Assembly (NCBI GenBank): GCA_001600875.1
Contig: BCLD01000003.1
Span: 561,358-625,357, forward strand
Source of the DNA: Solicoccozyma terricola
Lineage: Eukaryota; Basidiomycota; Tremellomycetes; Filobasidiales; Piskurozymaceae
Direction of reading: 5' to 3'
Length of the DNA: 64,000 bases
Position numbers and translations under genes: made by a program. This document shows positions 12,986-25,499 of the stretch, piece by piece. A model generated the notes under the pieces. It had not been told where the DNA came from. It searched no databases and saw only the letters and a program-made list of their open reading frames with translations. Numbering within the stretch: the stretch's first letter is position 1; every line of letters begins with the position of its first letter.

Positions 12986-14143
12986 ATGTCTCATCGTCTA
13001 GACCTCCTTATCGATTCTACCACTGAGAAAACACGTCTATCAACTATTCATCACCCGGAACATCGACGTTTCCCATCAACAACACTCTCACCCATCAATG
13101 CACCATCTCCCCTTCTCCTCACTCGTGCACAACTCTCCACACTATCATCATATGGATCATTCACATTCCGATCCATACTACCAACATCAGCATGGAGTGT
13201 ATGTTCGTTCTTACTATGTGTAGGAATGTTCTGTGGGTTAGGGTTTGTCGCGTTGACAGGCGTTCCATTGAAAGTAGGTGATATCATTGGAGGGCGTAGG
13301 AGGGTTGTAGCGTATTGGGTTGTGGTAGGAGACCTTCAGATTGGAGTTGGAACTTGGGGTTGGGGGGTTAACGAATCGTATGTCCTCCCGCTCGGGCGAG
13401 TGTAGACACCCGGTAACTGATTGATTGGGAAATGGGGGGCGCGGGGGGAGGGCATACAGTTGGACTAATAGTTCACCTTTCAAGCCATTACCCTACATCA
13501 TCAAAGACATTGAAATACCTCATGTTATCAGAGTGCTTAAATGTTGGCCAGCGATCGTCAACATATCAGGTAAAGTCCCCCCTCGGTACCTACCCTGCCC
13601 TCTTGCCCCACACTAATCCACTTCAGACGGGTTTAACAACAGTAATAATCGTCTTAGCATTCACGACGATGAGGTATCATACTAAAACAACTAGACATCG
13701 GTTATCATCCACCGATCCACTACAATCAAGATCTGCTGCATTGGGGATGCTGTGTAGTATGGTAACTCTCTTGGAAGCAGCTATAGGTATGGGTATGGGA
13801 TGGGGGAAACAACAAGGAGACGTTAAAGTCGAGATTGGTCTAGGATTGGGATTGTAAGTCTTGATCGTGTAACGTGTCGGTGGACTCGACCCTGACGTTC
13901 CCCCCCCCCCCCTCCCCCCCCGCGGCGCGGTGCGCTAGAGGACCATTGTCACTGATAATGTCAGGACTCTGGCTTGTCCTTCAGCAGATCCGACATCATC
14001 GAGCTATCGCACATCAGCGCTCGGTAGCTGGGAAAATTATCAAGTTTGAAAATCATGAAAAGGAATGGTTGACGATCGAGGAGCGGGAATCAGATGATGA
14101 GACAGATTTTTGTTTTTCACCGGATAATATTGAGAAGGTGTAA
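12986..14143 (+). CDS. Multispanning membrane protein, unknown function
   Basis: Four exons, roughly 12986-13324, 13460-13568, 13627-13855 and 13968-14143. The exon 1/exon 2 junction is uncertain: two alternative GTAGGA donors exist, and only one keeps the frame I prefer. Translation shows about four hydrophobic segments (WSVCSFLLCVGMFCGLGFVAL, a short one in exon 2, TTVIIVLAFTTM, SAALGMLCSMVTLLEAAIGMG) and a charged cytosolic C terminus ending ESDDETDFCFSPDNIEKV. No family was recognised. The last intron contains a 13 + 8 nt C tract (13900-13921) and then a CTGATAATGTCAG acceptor region. Confidence 0.6.
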
Positions 14144-14605
14144 GAGAAGAGGGAAGGGGGGGGGGGGGGGAGTTGCTTGTATTTTCCGGTTGCTATAGGG
14201 GTACAACTGTCTTCGATGCCCAGGCCATTGTATTAACATTGACTCAATCACCCAGATCGAATATCACGCTGTTGCCACCACTGACAGGCTAACCACCGGG
14301 CGGGCTCTGCGATTGTCTCCCGTGGAAACAGTCGATACCAATTGAGATTCTCCTGGGCTCTTCCTTATACCCTTATGTATACCACGATGGACTGCCCGGA
14401 CAAAGTTACGTCTAATGTCGCCTTTCCTTTCGGATGATTGCGAGAATGGGGGTTTTTCTATTTCATCGTACAAGTCTTGCAATCCAGACTATCTGCGTAG
14501 TCAATCTAAAGTTGGAAATGCTACATTGCCTTCTATGAGATGGTAAAGCATCTCGCCATATCCGAGGGCTATTTCCTCGCTGCAAAACCGCAATCAGCAG
14601 TGTGT
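14144..14605. other. Convergent intergenic spacer with G run
   Basis: About 460 bp between converging stops. It contains a 15-nt G run at 14156-14170. No gene seen. Confidence 0.55.
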
Positions 14606-16923
14606 TCATTCCTTTTCATATTTCCCTCGAACCGGTTGCACGGCGGTATAAATATTCGCTCCGTGATCCTTGGCCTCCTCCTCCGAAGTCCTATCCTCTA
14701 CCGGACTTGCTTCAGGGATCACATCGTGAATGGCATGCTCTACCAGTGACTGCGTGGGCGGGAAGATTTTTGATAGCGCTACGTAGAGACCGCATGCGAC
14801 TGTGAACCCAACCGCTGGTCAGTTCCATAACGACAAAACTCATCCGATTGCTCTACTCACGAGCGTCCCCAACCAGATTCGACACCATGTAAATATACCT
14901 CGCATTCCCAATGCTAACGCTGGGGTTGATGGCGTTGATCATTCCCGGCAAATTCGGTACAATGGCAACGAGCAGAGCAACGCAAGCTCTCCAGTTCCAT
15001 CCCTTGTTGAAGTAGTAGATACCACGAGGTCTGTATAGCTCATAGATATCGAGCTTGCGGTTCTTGACGATGAAGAAATCAACGGCGAGGAGAGCGGCGA
15101 TCGGAGCGAGGACAATCGAATATGATGCCATGAAAGTGAGCTGTTGACCAGAGGCCAAACCATTCATCAGCCAACTATATCGTGATCTACATCTCTCACT
15201 TGCGACTCACAAAGTTGGCAGCTGTGTCCAATACCTTCCACGGTGCGAATCCGTATACTCCAATCGTAAGTGCGATGACTTGACCCCGCTTGATGTTGAT
15301 CCATTTCGGAGCGAGAGCAGTCATGTCGTTGGCGGCCGAGATCGAATTGGCAGTTCTGTCGATGCGACAAATGGATGAGCGAATGGCGAATGGGTCGCGG
15401 GCATGCTCGGTTCTGATTCTCACATATTAGTCGTCAAATTGGCGAGTGCCCAAGCGAATGACCCAAAGAACGCAGCAGCTCGACCTCCAGGTGAGACTTG
15501 CCATTTAGACTGCATTTTCCAGAATGAAAAAAAAAAAAAACGACAATGAGCCTCGCGTCGGAACCTCCAACCGATAAGACTTACAATCATATCATACGGC
15601 TGATAGAGATCAACACCATACACAGCATACGTGCAAGCCGCAGAGATCGCTCCAAAGATTGAAATCCCACCCAACAGCAGAGGAATAGCCAATAACTGCA
15701 CATACGCCGCCGAGGGTCTTTTGCAGTATCTTGAGAAATCTCCAATGTTGCATGAAAGGGTTGCCCATGTGCCCATGACCGACGTAGTGGCGTACATGAA
15801 AGCGATGAAGCGAGGTGCCCCTGGTGCAGCTCGAAGAGCAGGCGTAGACAACGCCTCTGAAACACCGGATCCAGCGATTTTGACGGCCTTAGGTGGGAAA
15901 TTGAGTGGGAGTTCAGCGGAATCCAACGATGGGTGGTCACTCGCCGCACTCACCCAGATGAGGGTACCCAGGGATACGATGGGAGTGACGATAGCCTTGA
16001 TGGTGAACAGCCAACCCAGTTTAGAAGGGTGAATAAACATGAACGGCAACTGCATGAGCCTGTATTCATGTTACGTCAGCAACCAATCTCTCTCACCTTT
16101 TCCCGAAACTCCTGTTGCTCACTCACCAGAACAAGAAGAACGAAAGGAACCCCGATGACGTGAGTCCTGAAGACGACGACATGGTGTTTGGTAGATTCGC
16201 GTATTGGGGCCAGATGGAAATGATCATTTGAGTGACGAAACCACCACCCCTGTTGATAGGGAAAGCCAATCTTCAATCAATCTGTTCTCCAAATTTGGGA
16301 AAATCTTCCTTGAACGACACACTCACTGGTAGGTATTGATGGAAAGCCAGAAACAAGCGATGACCATTCTCGAGAAGATTGCGAATCTCGACCCATAGTA
16401 TCCGAAAACAGATCGTGCGGTGATGGCGAATGGAGTGTGTACGGTTGCACCAATGTACCCATTAGCTAGAGAGGAGGAGGTGGAGGAGGAGGAGGAGAAG
16501 AAGAGAACGTTCATCAACTGAGAGACACGAGAGATCAAGGAGATACTGAGCCTACCTGTGATAACAATCGCTACGAGAAACGCTCCTAGGAAAGTCGCTA
16601 TCACTGATTCCCACCATGTCAAACCGAGAGATACGAATGAGGCGACAGTTGCCCATCCACCCGGAGAGATGAGATCAGCTACCCAGTCTGAGAGGGAGTC
16701 AAGTGTGGTTAATCCATCAGTATCCCCATGCCTTGGTCCCGGCTGATATCTCCTACGAACAAGTGAAGAACGTCCAACTCGTCCATGTCCTGTACTCTGG
16801 AGGACTAGGATCGAGATCTTTATTCGTCCATACATCCTCTGGAGCGATTGTGGATGATTCCTTGGGTAACACCCATGCTGCTTTGGACGTCGCTCTTCGT
16901 TTCAAATCGTGGGTCAACCGCAT
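14606..16923 (-). CDS. NCS1-family nucleobase/nucleoside/vitamin:cation symporter (Fur4/Dal4/Thi7-like)
   Basis: Plasma-membrane permease. Nine exons (16761-16923, 16556-16687, 16327-16465, 16137-16249, 15585-16059, 15424-15509, 15211-15355, 14861-15174, 14606-14814) sum to 1776 nt, a 591-residue protein, the usual family size. Diagnostic blocks in order: NKDLDPSPPEYRTW at the N terminus, FFTYWVADLISPGGW, GYIGATVHTPFAITARSVFG, GGGFVTQMI..WPQYANLPNT, CNIGDFSRYCKRP, NDMTALAPKWINIKRGQ and YRPRGIYYFNKGWNWRA. The GDFSRY and NDMTALxP blocks are family signatures. Exon 1 must use a GTTCGT donor to give ..FFT|YW... Substrate (uracil, uridine, allantoin, thiamine, nicotinamide riboside) cannot be told from these motifs. 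Confidence 0.92.
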
Positions 16924-19124
16924 CACTGCTCGTGATGAGGAGTAAGTTGTGGGTGGTCACGAAAGTTTCGCAAGAGACCATGATCGTCGAACATTGGAGC
17001 AGCGGCAGCAGCGGAGAGGTCGTGTGACGGTCTCGCTTCGAAGAGGAAGCCCTTAGTTCGCCAGGCTTGGTAGAAAAAAAATTGTTTATTGCCCCCGATA
17101 AGGTTGTGGAGCTAAGCGGAGATTGCAGAATGAAAGAGGGAAGGGCGAGGGCGGGAACACACCTGGTTACCCACTCTCAAGTGAGCACCATCGGATCAAC
17201 CAGGCTATGATGCATAAAACTCCCAGTCGTCGTGCTCGCAGCTAGTGGAATCTCTGTGATGACTAGAGATCTGGCTGAGCACGTACAATGCCAGCCACGT
17301 GGCTCGATAGATGGGAGTGATCGACGCGTTCAAGTATCCGTCCATCCCAACGACACCTCCTGGTGTCTAACACCATCAGTCCTGCCGCCAGGTGATAGTT
17401 GGTCGGCTCTTCGGATACCTACTGGTGGGCATCACGACACATACCTACCTACCTACCTACCCACCTGTGAGTTGAAGGTGCAGGCACGTGAATCCCAATA
17501 CCCGCTCCACCTCCCATTTTAACCTTTTGTCTTTCCCCGGAAGGTCTCTTATTTCTCATTCAATCCTGAACCGTTCAAGCTTACTCTCGGCGAAATAAAA
17601 GGACCGAAGGACCCCTCGTTACAAAGGGTCATCTGCTAATCATATCAAATCCCCGTGTCTAAGTCCCGGAAGGTCGGCGTGTTTCAAAATATTTTTATCA
17701 CCAAACCCGGAGTATTCGTCTTATATCTAGGTCGTTCAGGGAACGGGGAGGACCATGTTTGGATGACCAAGTCGATTTAGGATGGTCATTGTCAGTACAC
17801 AATGCTATCTTCCCTCATACTTTTGCTGTCGTTCCCGCTCACTCCAACACATCACGATCGTCCGTCTCCCCACTCCATATCGGTTATTCGTTCTCTTGCA
17901 TCGGTCACAGTGGCATAGGAGGAGTAGTCGAGGGTGAGAGCCCATCTACAAAGACTCATTAGTATTCATAATGGAACAGGGCTAGAACAGGCACACCGTA
18001 CTTGACAATCCGAAACGGTAGGGGAGGAGGATCGGAACTCATACCCATATCCCTCACAGTTTGCTGGACCACACTCGCGATCTCAAATACCCAACGACCT
18101 GGCATGAATATAGTCTCAGGGGGCATTTTCAGACTCGGTGGCCACACATTATTGGTCTGAGGAAGGATATATGGTCATATACCAGCAAAAGACTATGTTT
18201 CGCCACTTTGAGAACGTCTTTCGAAAAAAAAAAAAAAAAAAAACGACCCATTCTCCAGCGACTTTCTCAAGTGGTCATTTGAGAAAAGATTTATCATGGT
18301 ACAACTCAACCCCCAAGGGTGTGAGATCACACTCTTGATCCATACTCTACAGGCCAAGCTCCCTTGCTTTTGGTCCCCGAGGTGGCGGTGGCGGTGGTGG
18401 TGACGGCGGCCTTAAAAGTTCTGTGCTGATGTTCGTGAGTGGATTTCGACGTCTTCAAGTGTGACGACGGAACAACTCTACGGACTAGAGAGTTCTTAAC
18501 CGCTTGCCGTGTTGTTTGGATTCCCGAACGATGTCATCGGTATAGAGGGGGGGGGGGGGGGGGGTTCGTTCGCTCTCGGAGACCCTCGGAACCTGGAGGA
18601 CATCGATTGACAGTCATAGGAGCAGCGAATGCGGTTTAGGAATCTTCCAACGGCAAATCAATCTAATGAGTCAAGGCCATGGACCGATCGGTCTGCCATC
18701 GGAATGAATCAAACCTCATTGGAGAACGACTCGTGAGTGGGTTGCTCAATACATGATCCTTCGGTTAGAGTTAGACCTTATCAGACTTCAGCATCGTCGT
18801 ACATGAAGGTGGTTGTGCGATCTCTCATGGCCCCACAATTCGTGAGTTACATAGCTTTCCCTTGCACAGACTGATGCTCGAGGCATGGCAATGGGCGGGC
18901 GACAGTAGATAGCACACGACATGGATATAAACAGTTAACAGGAGCCATTTGACAATTTGGTTTTTTTCGATTTTAAGGAAAGCGATACATACGGTCTATT
19001 TGAGCGAGCACTGAGAATTTAGAAAGGAAAATAGAAAGGAAAATAACAGTAGAGACAAATTCCAGCGCGATAGGAGACCCAGATCGGCGTCCTCCCCAGC
19101 TTCCGCCTCCGTCGCACCATCGGA
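16924..19124. other. 2.2-kb intergenic region
   Basis: Mostly empty. It holds a TACC repeat near 17444-17463, an A run at about 18225-18243 and an 18-nt G run at 18547-18564. A single minus-strand frame at 17959-18147 looks more protein-like than the rest and is listed separately. Confidence 0.5.
17959..18147 (-). CDS. Possible exon or gene remnant
   Basis: An isolated open frame ends ...MPGRWVFEIASVVQQTV... and then YGVPVLALFHYEY. Its composition is like coding sequence, with a GTGAGG-like donor after QQTV. I could not find upstream exons, a start context or a family. It may be the tail of a decayed gene or chance. Confidence 0.15.
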   Translation of the reverse strand: MWPPSLKMPPETIFMPGRWVFEIASVVQQTVRDMGMSSDPPPLPFRIVKYGVPVLALFHYEY

Positions 19125-20485
19125 CTACGCAGCCGCCTCGCTCTGACCGACCCCCAAACCCTTTTGAATAAGGGCTTCTTGCTTCAATTTCTCGACTTCT
19201 TCTTCCAATTGTTTGAGTTTCTCTGTAGAGATACAGAGCAGTGTATGATATCAGCTGCGTGTTCTTTTCCTTTACTTGACAGCTCTCGATTCACTCACGA
19301 GCATGTTTGTAACGGCTGATGATGGAGGATGTGCGATTAGAGCTTTTTCGCCTGTTCTCAGCTGTCATATTGACGAAAGCAGGATCGCTTATATCGACGA
19401 CAGTCTCGGTTTCGGCTCCGTCGTCGCTGTACAAGATACCGACCTTGTTGCCACGTAGATAAGCTGCCTCCACCAGTCTTGGTACAATGGCTAGCTTCTC
19501 CTGCGACTTCTTGCGAGCGTGGCCTCGACCTACTGGACTTGGGGTGGAGCTTGTTGTCTGATCAGAGTTTCTACGTGGGGTTACAGGACTGATTCGGACC
19601 TTTGCAGGTTTCTTGGTCCTGCCTGAGGATGGTGAACTCATCGGGTATTGATCTCCCCAGTTTCCGGAGGGGAAGGTCGGCCAGAAACTCGCACCGTTCG
19701 CGGAGGTGGACTCGTTCGGTAGGAAGGCTTGGATTTGATCGTTTTGAACGACGTTGGGAGCACCGAAACCGGAGGCGCCGTTCGCGGAGGTGGACTCGTT
19801 CGGTAGGAAGGCTTGGATTTGGTCGTATTGGACGACGTTGGGGGCACCGAAACTGGAGGCACCGTTCGCGGAGAGGGACTCGTTCGGTAGGAAGGCTTGG
19901 GTTTGGTCGTATTGAACTTGGTTGGGAGCACGAAAACCGGAGGCATGATCGGGAGGGATAGGCGGCAAGAAGTATCCCTCCTCGAAACTTGGGGAAACGG
20001 CGGTGTTCGGATCGACGATGAAGACTGGAGGAGAAAGGGAAAAGAACTGATCAGTGTTCAGGTTCCCGGACCGAGAAGAAGAACACCTTACCGTCGGTCC
20101 AAACAGCAGGCTGGATATTCTTAGAGTTTGCCTGTTCTGTGACCCCCAAGTACTCGCCGGTGTTTTTGAACTGGATGTAATCCACCTGCGGCTGAGGGGT
20201 GAAGGTGTTCAAGCCATTGACCGGATTGCCGAACGGGAACGTTGACGGACCAACAGCAGCTCCTGAGGGGATCCCCGACGCAGGCGAATCAAGGTAGGCA
20301 TTGAAGTCGACGTCTTGGTTGGTGGTAGGAGGGTATATGGGTGAGCCGATAGGATCGAGAGGGTATCCAGGCCCCGGGGGTACCTGGGGAAACCGGTCGA
20401 TGTGCAACATGGCCCAGCGAGATCGTCGAGCTGTTGCAGGGTTTAGAGGAAGCGGTTGTACGGTTTTTGTCGATTTGAACGGCAA
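19125..20485 (-). CDS. Pro/Asn-rich protein with 28-residue tandem repeats and C-terminal coiled coil
   Basis: Three exons (20092-20485, 19299-20024, 19125-19222) give 405 residues. No signal peptide is seen. The N-terminal ~190 residues are Pro/Gly/Asn-rich (PPGPGYPLDPIGSPIYPPTT). Next come three near-identical 28-residue units of the form GFGAPNVVQYDQIQAFLPNE followed by STSANGAS, each containing an NES sequon. A Lys/Ser/Thr-rich basic stretch with RKKSQEK follows. The C terminus is a coiled coil (QKLKQLEEEVEKLKQEAL) that exists only after splicing the last 98-nt exon. No known domain. The 84-bp DNA repeat (about 19700-19960) could vary in copy number between strains. Confidence 0.7.
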
Positions 20486-21936
20486 GTAGTGATACGATGT
20501 TGGATTTGTAAACGGTATTTAGGTGAGCTCGTTGCTGCGAACCGCCTGGTGGGTGCTGAATGATAGTAGCACTAAAATACGATGTGATCGATATTGCCAG
20601 AATTTCTAACCGCTCGTCTGATAGGAGGTTCATGGAATGTCCTATTACTTTGCTTCCACGGCTTCTTCCACAGCTTCCACAGTTTCGGATTACTGTTGGT
20701 GCCTGCATAGAGGTCTTTACTTCCCATGTGCCCTCTCTGACAGCCGCGGGACTTTCACGGCGCATAGTCCCAAGGAAGAAGAGTGGTCTGGCGCGCGCGC
20801 GCATGTTAATATCAGCAGAGACATTCTTAAACCGCGTTGGCTGCCGAAATTTGTTGACGACTCTGGACCTGGCAGAACAACATCCGGGAGGGTAAGGGCG
20901 GATGGACCGAGGGAAGAGCGGCTGGACGGCGGAGAGCTGCCGTGATGCGTCCATGAGCTCCGGATCATAAAGGTACCACCCGGCCTTGGTCTTCCCACAT
21001 GTCGATTCTCCCTTTATAAACCCTGCACATGAACTTTTGTTGTGAAAAACAATCACTGCGGAACAGAATAGCGCTCTGAATAATACAGGTGACCCTCCCA
21101 ACAGGCAACGGTCGACATTATCGATTGTTGACGCGGGGCCCCATTATGACGGTAACGCCGGGGACATGGCCGGCATGACGTTTTGAATGGAAGAGCACGT
21201 GAGTGAAAGTATACATGATATATGGTTATTACAGATGCCCTCTTCTGCCGCCTCGATTGGATCGCGTCGCGTGCACGGACGCTTACGATCCCCGATGTAG
21301 ATCCCCAATTGACATCCCTGCCCACTCGCTGCCTCTTGCAGACACCTGTACAGTTCGGGATGCAGTAAAGACGGACTTGTGGTCGATTATCCATTGGTAA
21401 GGGTAGTTCATGTAATTTTCATTCACTCCGCAAAAGTAATTCAACAAGGGTGGGCACCGTTTTCCGTTTGAGATCGAACGATGCTCGGTGGATCCTCCAT
21501 GCCAATCCCTCATTCCATCATCCACCATGACGTCCTTACACCTCTCCGATCTTGATTCACTTCCGCTGACACCCGAGCTACAAGTTTCTCTCGTCTTCAC
21601 AAAGCATTCAGATCCACCCTCCTACTCATCTATTGAGCTCGAAACGAGTTGGAATATTGGTCCATATATGTGGCAAATATGAATATCATTTGTGCCCGGG
21701 TGGCAATTACTTTTTTGGCGGACGACAGTTTGTTCCTGGCGAATAGTCAGAGCTTGGGCCTGAAATACATGCAGTGTACACCCACTTGACACCATTTCTT
21801 CTTCTTAGGATATGTGGTACAGCGTTCTCCGTCGGTCACCATCCGTTGGGCAGCGAATGTTTACGTTTGGTCCGGCGCAAAAACAAAAATCATTCCACTG
21901 TCCATACGGGTACTACATCAACTATCTGCCCTAGTT
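20486..21936. other. 1.45-kb intergenic region
   Basis: No gene supported. A GCGCGCGCGC run occurs near 20802-20813. A 270-codon minus frame that extends into the neighbouring gene in another phase is judged a shadow. Confidence 0.55.
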
Positions 21937-24426
21937 TCAACACCTCGTCAACCAGAGAATCCGACTCTGAAAGTCACCTCGCCACGACAACATCAATCCG
22001 GCTTGCATGAGCGTCGACCCGATGACTTTGATGTCCTCGTCCCAACCTTGAACGAGATACTCGGCGTTTACATCGAGACCCTGCATTCGAACGGGCGGAA
22101 CGAGGATGTTTATCCGGTTCTCCACTTGGAAGGCGATGACGATTGCCTTGTCACCATCCTCGCTGACGTATTGCACGCTCGGCCAATTACTATCATTCGG
22201 CGATGCCAATCTGTACTGATCTCCACGGATGACGAGCGGGCTAATCTTCTCACTCAGAGCGATAAAGTCGGGAATCATCTTCTTCTCTTCCTCGGTGAAT
22301 GCGAGTGGATTCAATTCGAATCCGAAACTACCACACATCATCGCGACGTGAGCTCTGAATTCGAGCGGAGTCGTGCGTCCACTTTGATGATTTGGACATG
22401 CTGATACGTGTCCTCCCATTGCGGAAGGAGGGTAAACGAGACTTGTCCCGAATTGAATCGCCAATCTGTCCTTTGCATCGGTGTTATCGCTCGTCCAAGT
22501 TTGAGGCCAGTAGTGTAGGATCCCAGCATCAAACCTCCCACCACCCGACGCACATCCTTCCCATAATATTTTGGGGAATTTCGTCGTGAGCGCTTCCAAA
22601 ACGCGATACAAACCGAGAATGTATGCGTGTGCTGTAGAAGGACGAGTCATCTCGTGCATCCCCCTGTTCATATCCCATTTGACATATGAAATATTGGCGG
22701 ATGTTAATAACGCGGTGATGCTATCGATGATGTAGTCTTGAACCTCGGTTCTAGACAGGTCGAGAACCAATTGTTGACGCTGTTCCGTTCGATCGTATGT
22801 GCCAGAATGTAGAACCCAATCGGGGTGCTTTTCATACAACTCTGATTGAGCGTTAACCATCTCTGGTTCCACCCAGATACCAAAATGCATACCGTTTCCA
22901 TCCCCGAGTTTGTTGATTCCATCGACGAATGTCGCGAGTCCATCTGGGAATCGTTTGGGGTTGATAATCCAATCACCTAGGCCATGACTATCATCCGTTC
23001 TTGGATACTTTACTCCAAACCAACCGTCATCCATGACAAAGAGCTTTACTCCGAACCCACTGGCTTCCTTGGCGATCTTTGTCAATAGATCCGCATCGAA
23101 ATCGAAATACGTCGCTTCCCAATTATTCAAAAGCACTGGTCGTGTCTTCATCGTCCATTCACTCTTCATCAAACATTCCCGATAAAATCGATGAAACGCT
23201 CGACTCATCCCTCCCAACCCGTTTCCCGAATATATCGCCACGCACTCCGGTGTCCCAAACCTCTCCCCTGGACCCAACTCCCAACTCAAATGCACAGGAT
23301 TAACACCTAATTGAACGCGAGTTAAACCACCTGATGATATTTCCACTTGACCGAAATGAGAACCAGACCAAATGAGATTAAATCCATATACATCCCCTGT
23401 TGTTTCAGTTGTTGAAGGGTCCACGACAGCGAGGAAGGGGTTGTGGAGATGGGATGAGTAACCAGTGGAACTGTGGTATCTGTGGGTCCGCAAAAGTATG
23501 GCGGGACGTCAGATGTCTCTCTCTTTCAGTCTCCATACTAAGTCTCCAACAAAGTCTCCATACTGGGATTTAATCCAGTATGTTATATTTCTCACCCTTG
23601 AGTCCCAGGATAAACCCTCCTCCTAATCACATTCGCCTCCCTCGCCCAATCGCCAGCAAGATGCATCATATCCCATGGCTTATTCGGCAGATCGACACTG
23701 AAGCTAGCTGCTTGTTCGATGACAATTTTGTTCGTTCCATTGTTGATGATTTGCATAGATCTGGTGATTGCGGAATGGGTAGGGAAGATGGTGTATGATA
23801 AAAGGACAATGATGCGGCTGATTGAATCTTCGAGTTTGATGATCAATGTTTGAGCGAGAGAAGCGTCGGTGGAGAATGTTGATGGAATTCCATCCAGGAC
23901 TGATTTCCCGGGAACGACCTCATATCCAACATACTTCAACTGAACAATCCCACTACCCCCTTCATGCTTCACCCTAATCGCCGGCGTGCCAAAATCCCCA
24001 TGTCCTAAATCCGGCAACTCCCTTTGTTGTCTCCCAATATGATTAACCCATCCATTCTCTGGATTCCTTGAACGTGGTGGCGGTACTCCCCCGACCCTTG
24101 CTCCGAAATGGGTATGGATGAGTTCACCTGTTTGTGATACTTTGAAGCTGTATGAGATTGCTGGACCTGTGAGGAGGAAATGGAGGTCGGGGGTTACTGT
24201 GATAGCAGTGTGTGCTGTGTGGGGTGTGTGGGGTGTGTGGGGTGTGTGGGATGGGTGGGTGAGTACGGGGAGGAGAGTCGTGGTGAGACTGTGGACCTAC
24301 GATGAGCCATGATGAGGTGGATGCTGTCCCATCTTCATCTTCATCGTCATCCCCGGTCTTCCTATTTATCAACCACGCACATGTTTCACCGACATTGATC
24401 CTGGAGTATCGCCGCCCGTAAACCAT
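21937..24426 (-). CDS. GH36 alpha-galactosidase
   Basis: Hydrolyses terminal alpha-1,6-galactose from raffinose-family sugars or galactomannan fragments. The main exon (21937-~23480) contains NNWEATYFDFD, FVMDDGWFG, HFGIWVEPEMV, the nucleophile block YVKWDMNR (Asp), EGCASGGGRFD and the acid/base block SDNTDA, all GH36 hallmarks. It ends GDFQSRILWLTRC. An upstream exon (~23596-24170) supplies the beta-sandwich domain (ISYSFKVSQTGELIHTHFG...HGDFGTPAI). A first exon begins at ATG 24426, MVYGRRYSRINVGE. No signal peptide is visible, so an intracellular enzyme is likely. The first intron border is odd: AGGTCCA occurs at both ends, and the frame needs a GTCCAC donor. It lies immediately downstream of an MFS transporter on the same strand. 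Confidence 0.9.
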
Positions 24427-25449
24427 CCGCGGAAGTGTCCGGGTGGCGGCGAGGCATTCCAAGTGCTATAGCATGCAGGCATGTGGTAATACATCGTATC
24501 GTATGGCCCACTCTCCCCCCCTCTAGTCTTACCCATCGAATCGGTATCTCTCCCTCAACCTCCTCCCTCTCCAGAACATCTAACATCGCCACCCATACCC
24601 CTATCGTCAGTCTCCATATCCCTCCAGCCAATTCACAAACGAAACTCACTATCGCAGGTCCAGGAATGGCCAACGCAGCTAAACAACCCAACACCGTACC
24701 TCCAATTCCCCATCCCAAATTCCCAAACAACGTTCCCGTGAATACCGGTAATATACAACCCATTATCGCACGGACGGCATTTGCAGCGGCGATAGCCGTT
24801 GCAGAGTAGGGTGAGAATGCGTCTACTATGAATGTTTGAATCGAGTTGAATGCGAGCATTAGACCGACTCTGGTTGTGAGAGAGGGCATTAGTAAAGGAG
24901 TAGGAAGGATAGGGAGGATTGAACACACCCAAGGATAAATTGTCCGATTAAAGGACCGATCCAATGTACCTGCGCTTGTGCAGTCCATGCGAATATAAAC
25001 ACACCAATAGGGAAAATTATCCTGCCAAAGGAAAAGACCAAGAAAAGTCGGAAAGGTCAATCTCCGCCGACAAGGGAATGGTATTTTTCAAAACACTCAC
25101 ACTCCGATTTGGGTGATAACAAGCTGTATAAAATAAAAAAACACACACATCAACACCGCATCCTCATTCCCAAACCCCTTCCTAACCCTCCCCCAACTCA
25201 CTCGATATTCAGGCTGCCCTTTATCCCCATTCTTGATACTCAAAAACCGATATACTCTATCCTGGGTATATGTAGCGATCGCAGCAGCAGTGAGGAAACC
25301 GAATCCTATTTCCTCCCGTAGTAGGGCAATACCTCAACGTCAGTCTGTGTGCATGTATCGAGAAGATTGGGAGAGCGGGAGAGCGGGGGGGGGGGGGGGG
25401 GGGTTAAACCTCCCGAACGGGGGAGAAGAAAGGGGGGTTGGGGGTGGGG

Positions 25450-25499
<50 letters not shown>

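Noticed and set aside
20289..21101. 270-codon minus-strand frame
   Set aside because: It overlaps the first exon of the 405-residue repeat protein in another phase, has no motif, and its composition is not coding-like.
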